64,000 bases of DNA, taken from contig JAJQFD010000009.1 of NCBI GenBank assembly GCA_021201335.1, forward strand, positions 248,001-312,000, given 5' to 3'. The position numbers and the translations under genes were made by a program. This document shows positions 58,342 through 64,000 of the stretch, piece after piece. Origin of the DNA: Bacteroides sp. (GTDB lineage Bacteria > Bacteroidota > Bacteroidia > Bacteroidales > Bacteroidaceae). The notes beneath the pieces are model-generated. The model ran no database searches and was not told the DNA's origin. It saw nothing but the letters and a program-made list of their open reading frames with translations. Each line of letters begins with the position of its first letter. Positions within the stretch are counted from its first letter, which is position 1.

Positions 58342-60596
58342 ATCGATTTATTTTAACTTGCACACTGGTTTTCCTTACCCTTCTGACTTATGGGAGGGAT
58401 AAGGGGAGCCCCCCACCTGCAACTTATGTAGATCCTTTTATCGGTACAACGAATTTCGGAACAACGAATCCTGGAGCTGTATGTCCACAGGGAATGATGT
58501 CTGTGGTACCTTTTAACGTGATGGGATCTGATGAGAACAACTACGATAAAGATGCACGCTGGTGGTCGACGCCTTATGAGCATACCAACACCTTCTTTAC
58601 CGGATTCTCGCATGTGAATCTGAGTGGTGTAGGATGCCCGGAACTGGGTTCACTGCTACTGATGCCTACAACCGGAAAACTGGATGTTGATTATAAATCC
58701 TACGGAAGTAAATATAAAGATGAAAAAGCTTCGCCAGGATATTTCTCCAACTTCCTGACTAAATACAACGTTAAAACAGAAGTATCGGCTACTCCCCGCA
58801 CGGGTGTAGCACGTTTTACCTTTCCGAAAGGAGAAAGTCATATTTTACTCAACCTGGGTGAAGGACTGACCAACGAAAGCGGCGCATTTTTCCGTAAGGT
58901 GAATGAACGGGAAATTGAGGGAATGAAACTTTTGGGTACTTTCTGTTACAATCCACAGGCAGTGTTTCCTATTTACTTTGTGATGAGGGTAAACAAAACA
59001 CCCAAGCAAAGCGGTTACTGGAAAAAACAGCGACCCATGTATGGAGTGGAGGCCGAATGGGATCAAGATCACGGTCGGTATAAACTCTACACCAAATATG
59101 CGAAAGAGATTGCCGGAGATGATATTGGCTCCTTCTTTTCTTTTGAGACAGAAGAAGGTGAAGAGATTGAAGTTCAAATGGGAGTTTCCTTTGTCAGTAT
59201 CGAGAATGCCCGCCTTAACCTGGATGCCGAACAATCCGGAAAGAACTTCAACCGTGTTTATGAGGAAGCAGTAGATCGCTGGAATAAAGATTTATCCCGT
59301 ATTACTGTAGAGGGTGGAACGGAAGATCAGAAAAAGATTTTCTATACAGCGCTCTACCATCTACTGATCCATCCCAATATCCTGCAAGATGTGAATGGGC
59401 AATATCCAGCTATGGAAAGCAGCGAGATACTTACGACCAAAGGGAATCGCTATACTGTATTCTCTCTTTGGGATACATATCGAAATGTTCATCAGTTGCT
59501 GACACTGGTTTATCCGGAGCGTCAGATGGAAATGATACAAACGATGCTCGATATGTACCGGGAACACGGATGGTTCCCCAAATGGGAATTATATGGTCGG
59601 GAAACATTGACTATGGAAGGAGATCCCAGCATTCCGGTTATTGTAGATAGCTGGATGAAAGGATTAAGAGACTTTGATGTTGACCTGGCTTATGAAGCTA
59701 TGTATAAATCAGCCACTTATCCGGGACCAAAGAACCTGATGCGTCCGGATAATGACGATTATATGTCATTAGGTTATGTTCCGTTAAGAGAACAATACGA
59801 CAATTCCGTTTCTCATGCACTGGAGTACTATATTGCAGATTTTGCCCTTTCCCGTTTCGCACAGGCATTGGGTAAGAAAGAAGATGCGAAAAAGTTTTAT
59901 CAGCGCTCCCTGGGATATAAACATTATTATTCCAAAGAATACGGTACTTTCCGTCCGTTGTTGCCGGATGGTTCTTTTTATACGCCGTTTAACCCCCGGC
60001 AAGGAGAAAATTTCGAACCTAATCCTGGTTTCCATGAAGGCAGTGCCTGGAACTATACATTCTATGTGCCACATGACATTCCGGGACTTACCAAACTTAT
60101 GGGTGGCAGAAAAAACTTCCTCCATAAACTTCAAATGGTTTTTGATGAAGGATTGTATGATCCGGCTAACGAACCAGACATTGCTTACCCCCACTTGTTC
60201 AGCTATTTCAGTGGAGAAGAATGGCGCACTCAATATCAGGTACAAAGACTTCTGAAAAAGTATTTCACCACCAAACCTGACGGTATTCCCGGAAACGATG
60301 ATACCGGAACCATGTCTGGATGGGCTATTTTCAATATGATGGGCTTTTACCCGGATTGTCCCGGATTACCGGAATATACGCTGACAAGCCCTGTATTTGA
60401 TAAGATTACGATTCAACTGAATCCGAAATGGTACAAGCAGACTGAATTAGTCATTGAAGCTACTGGTACAGATGCCGATATACGTTATATACAGGATATA
60501 CAATTAGGCGATAAGCCCTATAAGAAGTTCCGCATCACACATGATGAACTGGTAAATGCCGGAAAAATATCATTTGGGTTAACAGATAAGAAATAG
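58338..60596 (+). CDS. GH92 alpha-1,2/1,3-mannosidase
   Basis: A 752-residue exported exo-mannosidase. Signal peptide (about residues 1-19), an N-terminal beta-sandwich ([36 protein letters not shown]) and an (alpha/alpha)6 barrel with [30 protein letters not shown] and [14 protein letters not shown], then [21 protein letters not shown] near the end. These are the calcium- and catalysis-related segments of GH92. The length is normal. It would trim alpha-mannose from high-mannose N-glycans outside the inner membrane, feeding the GH130 step. It ends at a strong terminator. Confidence 0.95.
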   Translation: MNRFILTCTLVFLTLLTYGRDKGSPPPATYVDPFIGTTNFGTTNPGAVCPQGMMSVVPFNVMGSDENNYDKDARWWSTPYEHTNTFFTGFSHVNLSGVGCPELGSLLLMPTTGKLDVDYKSYGSKYKDEKASPGYFSNFLTKYNVKTEVSATPRTGVARFTFPKGESHILLNLGEGLTNESGAFFRKVNEREIEGMKLLGTFCYNPQAVFPIYFVMRVNKTPKQSGYWKKQRPMYGVEAEWDQDHGRYKLYTKYAKEIAGDDIGSFFSFETEEGEEIEVQMGVSFVSIENARLNLDAEQSGKNFNRVYEEAVDRWNKDLSRITVEGGTEDQKKIFYTALYHLLIHPNILQDVNGQYPAMESSEILTTKGNRYTVFSLWDTYRNVHQLLTLVYPERQMEMIQTMLDMYREHGWFPKWELYGRETLTMEGDPSIPVIVDSWMKGLRDFDVDLAYEAMYKSATYPGPKNLMRPDNDDYMSLGYVPLREQYDNSVSHALEYYIADFALSRFAQALGKKEDAKKFYQRSLGYKHYYSKEYGTFRPLLPDGSFYTPFNPRQGENFEPNPGFHEGSAWNYTFYVPHDIPGLTKLMGGRKNFLHKLQMVFDEGLYDPANEPDIAYPHLFSYFSGEEWRTQYQVQRLLKKYFTTKPDGIPGNDDTGTMSGWAIFNMMGFYPDCPGLPEYTLTSPVFDKITIQLNPKWYKQTELVIEATGTDADIRYIQDIQLGDKPYKKFRITHDELVNAGKISFGLTDKK

Positions 60597-60633
60597 TTAT
60601 CCTTAATAAATACCGAGTCGTTTTAGATAAGTA

Positions 60634-60684
60634 AAGGATCTGTTCCTAAACCATTTACGGTCAAAGAGCAGATCCTTCTTTTTA
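60634..60684 (+). terminator. Rho-independent terminator of the N-glycan gene cluster
   Basis: AAGGATCTG (60634-60642) pairs with CAGATCCTT (60669-60677), followed by CTTTTTAA. The stem and T-rich tail resemble the terminator at 46531-46585. Confidence 0.75.
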
Positions 60685-60710
60685 ATGCTTCATCAGAATC
60701 ATGGAAAATG

Positions 60711-60790
60711 CTGCCGGAAGAGGATGGGAAACTTTATTCAATTTGCCTCAACTACAACCGGAAGTTGGAGTAAATACTACCGCATTCACG
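60711..60790. repeat. 22-bp repeat array, locus E
   Basis: RCCGGAA or ACCGCAT motifs begin at 60713, 60757 and 60779 and the register between them is a multiple of 22 bp. The segment 60731-60787 matches the complement of 27631-27687 (locus B) at 46 of 57 positions. It follows the GH92 terminator in a 382-bp gap. A 110-codon ORF across it is judged spurious. Confidence 0.65.
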
Positions 60791-60978
60791 GCGTAAGAGA
60801 ACTTCTTCTTTGGGATGATCTATTCTCTATTCAACACACTCTCTTAAGAGCATTATCTCAAAAAAGTATCACCCGTCTCATTCCTTCCATACAAATTCTG
60901 AATATAAGCACATTAAGCATGGTTCTTTATTGCTTTTCTTTCCCATGCCAGATACAGAAGACACATACAATGATTCAT

Positions 60979-62400
60979 TTATTGTTCAATCAAAATTCTA
61001 TATTCCCATGCCTGTAAAGTAGTAGGCAGTTCTTCGGCTACTTCGGTGAACAGGTTCTTATATGTTCCTGATGGAGCATCTCCTTTAAATTTCACTTCTA
61101 CCGCTTTATTACTCAGATTCAGATAAACCAGTACTTTCGAGCCTTCTTTTGTGCGTTTGTAGATATACGCATCTGGTGATTCGGTAAAGTAACGGACCAT
61201 CTTACCTCCCTTCGTTCCGGCTTCCAATACTGCCTGTGAATGCTTTAACTCGTTCATTTTCTGATAAAACGTAAACCATTCATTTCTTGTCCAATCGGGA
61301 GGAGTATCCTTTTCAAAGAATTCCAATGCACGATCCATGCCGGTTTCCTGTCCGGTATAAATCAGCGGCATACCTGGAATGGTATAAGTTAATACAGCAA
61401 AGGCTTTTACTCCGGGGCCCAGACGCTCAAACTCTGTACCTTCCCAAGAATTCAGGTCATGATTGGTTATCTGATTCATCAAATAACTGCCTGTTGGGAA
61501 AATACTATCCTGATAAGCAAAGAGTACATCCAGATCCAGCGCATTCTGAGCTTGCTTTTTACTACCAGAATGTGATTCATGCACATAAGCAGCTTCTTCT
61601 GTTTTTCTACCTAACTGATGGGCGGCAATCTGATTTATAACATCCTTCAAAGGCCAGTTATAACACATATCGAAAGCATTTACCAATAATTCCGGATGTT
61701 CGGCCTCTGCCAACATAAATACCGGCTTTATAGCATCTAGTTTCGGACGTACCTCATCCCAGAAGTCTGTGGGAACTTCAAAAGCCACATCACAACGATA
61801 TCCGTCAATATCATATTCCCGCACCCAATACTCAAGTGCATCCATCATGGCAGCGCGCATATCCGGATTTTCATAATTTAATTTATAGGTATCTGTCCAA
61901 TCATACGGGGATACAAAATCTCCCTTCTCATCCCTGACGAACCAATCCGGATTCTCTGCCATCCAGACATTATCCCCTCCGGTATGATTAGCAACCCAGT
62001 CTAACAAAACTTTAAGTCCCATTTGATGAGCTTTATCCACCATTCTCTTAAAGTCTTCCTTTGTTCCGAACTCCGGATTAATTTCTTTATAATCTTGTAC
62101 GGCATAATAACTACCCAGTGTTCCTTTGCGGTTCTTTTCAGAAATAGGATGAACAGGCATAAACCAAAGGATATCTACTCCCAGTTCTTTTAATCTGGGC
62201 AGATGACTTTCGAAGGCATTTATCGTTCCTTCTTCCGTATACTGGCGAAGATTGACTTCATAGATTACGGCATTCCGACTCCATTCCGGATGAACGACCT
62301 GAGTCTGGTTATTCGCTTCCTTCTGAGAAGAATTCGTTTTTGTCTCACAGCTTGTCAACAGAGACAATCCGGCAGCACATATAAAAAGGGCTTTTTTCAT
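60979..62400 (-). CDS. GH13 alpha-amylase family lipoprotein
   Basis: A 473-residue lipoprotein (lipobox LLTSC at about residue 18). The barrel has the four amylase regions: DWVANHTGG (I), GYRCDVAFEVP (II, nucleophile Asp), MLAEAEHPELL (III, acid Glu), and QITNHDLNSWEG (IV, Asp). A C-terminal beta domain (KVLVYLNLSNKAVEVKF) is present. The compact form without an N-terminal extension resembles the neopullulanase/cyclomaltodextrinase side of GH13. No SusC/D pair or starch regulator is adjacent, so it is an isolated starch or maltodextrin hydrolase, possibly periplasmic. Confidence 0.9.
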   Translation of the reverse strand: MKKALFICAAGLSLLTSCETKTNSSQKEANNQTQVVHPEWSRNAVIYEVNLRQYTEEGTINAFESHLPRLKELGVDILWFMPVHPISEKNRKGTLGSYYAVQDYKEINPEFGTKEDFKRMVDKAHQMGLKVLLDWVANHTGGDNVWMAENPDWFVRDEKGDFVSPYDWTDTYKLNYENPDMRAAMMDALEYWVREYDIDGYRCDVAFEVPTDFWDEVRPKLDAIKPVFMLAEAEHPELLVNAFDMCYNWPLKDVINQIAAHQLGRKTEEAAYVHESHSGSKKQAQNALDLDVLFAYQDSIFPTGSYLMNQITNHDLNSWEGTEFERLGPGVKAFAVLTYTIPGMPLIYTGQETGMDRALEFFEKDTPPDWTRNEWFTFYQKMNELKHSQAVLEAGTKGGKMVRYFTESPDAYIYKRTKEGSKVLVYLNLSNKAVEVKFKGDAPSGTYKNLFTEVAEELPTTLQAWEYRILIEQ

Positions 62401-62441
62401 GGTTGTTATTTACTTTGAGTTAAACAGTTTTTACATTTTCT

Positions 62442-62449
62442 CAAAAATA
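62442..62449 (-). promoter_or_regulatory. -7 box of the GH13 gene
   Basis: Minus-strand TATTTTTG, a full TAnnTTTG match, 42 bases before the ATG at 62400. Confidence 0.55.
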
Positions 62450-62505
62450 ACAGATAAAAAGAACAGAATGTTGAAACAGCATTTCAAATTAAAGACTAAA
62501 CTGTG

Positions 62506-63537
62506 CTAACGTTTGCGAGGAACGAGAATGAAATCAGCCATAACCGGCAAATGATCGCTAAAACCTCCTATATACTTCCTACCGTAGTAAGTACGAAAAG
62601 GTTGAATGCCTCCATATTTCTCATCCTCCTGCAATAAGAAGGGAAGATCGACAACTCTTGCCAAATCCTTATTCGTATAAAAGCATGATCTGGAATCTAA
62701 CAAACCACCGGATACAATGATGTGGTCCAACAGTCCCCAGGAGCCTTTGTATTTGTAGGAACCGTAATTCTTCCTTTTTTCTTTATCAGCCAACAAATGA
62801 TAGAGTTGATCGATTTCAGGTTTCTCCTCCGGTGGAATCTGTGCATTCAATACTTGCGATATGGATTTATTACGGGGATAATCATTAAAATCACCCATGA
62901 TAAGAACACGAGGATCAACACGAACTTGGATGATACTATCCACTGCATTTCTTAAAGTTAAAGCAGCTTCCAGACGATAAGGCTCTGTTTCTTTCTCACC
63001 TTCCGACCTAGATGGAAAGTGAACTATAAAAACATCGAGTGTATCTCGTGTAATAGTGCTACCGGTAACATGCAGGATATCCCGGCTTCTACGACTCACC
63101 TCTTTGAAGGCTAATCGGATGGATCGATGAGATAATAATCGGAATTTATCCCGTTGATACATAAGGGCCACGTCAATTCCTCTATCATCCGGAGAATCTG
63201 TCATAATATAGCGATAGGAATGTTCTTTCAGGGGAGAATGATAAATTAAATCCCGCAAAACACGATTGTTCTCCACCTCGCAAAGGCCGACAAGAGCAGG
63301 CGGTTCCCATTCACCAATAGCTGTTATAACTTTTGATATATTGGATAGTTTCTTTTTATATCGTCCATAATGCCAGGCTCGAATAGAAGTGGGAAGAAAC
63401 TCCTGGTCATTTTTAAGGGAATCGTGGTGTGTATCAAAAAGGTTTTCAACATTGTAAAAGACAATACGAAAAGGAATCGTATCCTGTGCAAGAAGAATCT
63501 GAGGAAATAGTAAAAAGAATAAAATGAGTTTTTGCAT
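62506..63537 (-). CDS. Endonuclease/exonuclease/phosphatase-fold protein, exported
   Basis: A 343-residue protein with a signal peptide (MQKLILFFLLFPQILLA) and the EEP fold. Motifs in order: FYNVENLFDT (about residue 28), VGLCEVENN (metal-binding Glu, about 85), VFIVHFPSR, ILIMGDFNDYP (about 214) and FSDHLPVMADF at the end (catalytic Asp-His). Exported EEP proteins can be nucleases, phosphodiesterases or phosphatases; substrate is unknown. It is 62-72 bases from the pepD terminator and probably has its own transcript. Confidence 0.88.
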   Translation of the reverse strand: MQKLILFFLLFPQILLAQDTIPFRIVFYNVENLFDTHHDSLKNDQEFLPTSIRAWHYGRYKKKLSNISKVITAIGEWEPPALVGLCEVENNRVLRDLIYHSPLKEHSYRYIMTDSPDDRGIDVALMYQRDKFRLLSHRSIRLAFKEVSRRSRDILHVTGSTITRDTLDVFIVHFPSRSEGEKETEPYRLEAALTLRNAVDSIIQVRVDPRVLIMGDFNDYPRNKSISQVLNAQIPPEEKPEIDQLYHLLADKEKRKNYGSYKYKGSWGLLDHIIVSGGLLDSRSCFYTNKDLARVVDLPFLLQEDEKYGGIQPFRTYYGRKYIGGFSDHLPVMADFILVPRKR

Positions 63538-63547
63538 TTAATCATCG

Positions 63548-63586
63548 AAAAAAACGGTCATCCTTTTATTCATTTCAGGATGACCG
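63548..63586 (-). terminator. Terminator of pepD
   Basis: CGGTCATCCT (63555-63564) and AGGATGACCG (63577-63586) are perfect 10-bp arms; on the minus strand seven T residues follow the stem. It separates pepD from the EEP gene. Confidence 0.85.
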
Positions 63587-63609
63587 CATCATATAACTGA
63601 ATTGATATC

Positions 63610-64000
63610 TTATTTTTTCTCTGGAATATTTGCCAGGATATCCAACAAATGCCTCCAGAACTTATCAACGGTAGAAATTTCCATTCTTTCATCCGGTGAA
63701 TGTACATCCCGTAAGGTTGGTCCAAAAGAAATCATGTCCAGATAAGGATACTTATCCAGGAATAACCCACATTCCAAACCGGCATGTATGGCTTTCACTT
63801 GTGCATCAACTCCGAACAGTTTCTTATAAGAAGCCGCCGCCACCTTTAATATTTCTGAATTTGGATTGGGTTTCCATCCGGGATAGCCGTGCCCGAATGA
63901 AACGTTAGCACCACCCAGTTCGAGAGCGGCACGAACCGTATGGGCCATATCATCACGGGCTGAAAGGATAGAACTTCTCTGACTGGTTTCTACTTTAATG
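63610..64000 (-). CDS. pepD: Aminoacyl-histidine dipeptidase (PepD), C-terminal part
   Basis: About 130 C-terminal residues of an M20-family dipeptidase; the frame is open to the right edge (IKVETSQRSSIL, then LSARDDMAHTVRAALELGG). Family-typical segments are GYPGWKPNPNSEIL, AIHAGLECGLF (zinc-binding Glu region) and MISFGPTLRDVHSPDER, which carries the second-zinc His. The enzyme cleaves Xaa-His dipeptides such as carnosine. The start lies outside the window. The gene ends in a strong hairpin terminator. Confidence 0.9.
   Translation of the reverse strand, partial: IKVETSQRSSILSARDDMAHTVRAALELGGANVSFGHGYPGWKPNPNSEILKVAAASYKKLFGVDAQVKAIHAGLECGLFLDKYPYLDMISFGPTLRDVHSPDERMEISTVDKFWRHLLDILANIPEKK

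Noticed and set aside
60685..61017. 110-residue plus-strand ORF
   Set aside because: It overlaps the locus E repeat and the end of the GH13 gene, has no domain, and its composition is not protein-like.

Overview
This window comes from a member of the Bacteroidales, most likely Bacteroides or Parabacteroides. The signs are a SusC/SusD pair, a hybrid two-component regulator, many Bacteroidetes-type -7 boxes (TAnnTTTG), lipoprotein signals followed by acidic residues, and a moderately AT-rich sequence. No rRNA, tRNA, transposase or CRISPR array was found.

Layout. Positions 1-5099 hold the start of a DUF3868/OmpA-like protein, a membrane-anchored nuclease, a methyltransferase and MltG. Positions 5204-8726 are an indolepyruvate oxidoreductase pair (iorA, iorB) followed by a PaaK-type CoA ligase, consistent with aryl-acid formation from aromatic amino acids. 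Positions 8992-17000 hold a collapsed blaI/blaR1-like remnant, an SLC13 transporter, a TlpA thioredoxin, a transaldolase-like protein, a Bcr/CflA-type transporter with an early stop codon, an AraC regulator and a tandem ABC ATPase. Positions 18946-46529 are a xylan utilisation locus: GH43, GH10, GPH symporter, esterase, GH115, lipoprotein, GH67, GH3, GH35-like, SusD and SusC on the minus strand, then a hybrid two-component regulator and a second GH43 on the plus strand. It has the parts to bind glucuronoarabinoxylan, cut it, remove its glucuronic acid, arabinose and acyl groups, and import the products. Positions 46613-54000 hold a DUF4132 gene with an internal stop, repeats, a PstS-like lipoprotein and a divIC/ftsB operon. 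Positions 54108-60596 hold dnaX and a transporter-GH130-GH92 cluster resembling the N-glycan mannose locus of B. thetaiotaomicron. The end holds a GH13 amylase, an endonuclease/phosphatase-fold protein and the C-terminus of PepD.

Two themes stand out. First, several genes are broken by a single lesion: one-base indels in six-base homopolymers in GH115, the regulator and the N-glycan transporter; in-frame stops in the Bcr-type transporter and the DUF4132 gene; and a deletion fusing blaI to blaR1. This is either real decay or phase variation, or consensus error. Second, the intergenic spaces hold structured repeats. Arrays of dyad units with an exact 22-bp period occur at four unrelated loci (3.6, 27.7, 50.9 and 60.7 kb), and a 23-bp array lies at 17.4 kb. 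Two copies of a long near-palindromic element lie at 20 and 50 kb. A perfect 31-bp inverted repeat lies at 9.5 kb with a decayed relative at 17.7 kb. All calls come from reading the sequence by eye; no database search was run.
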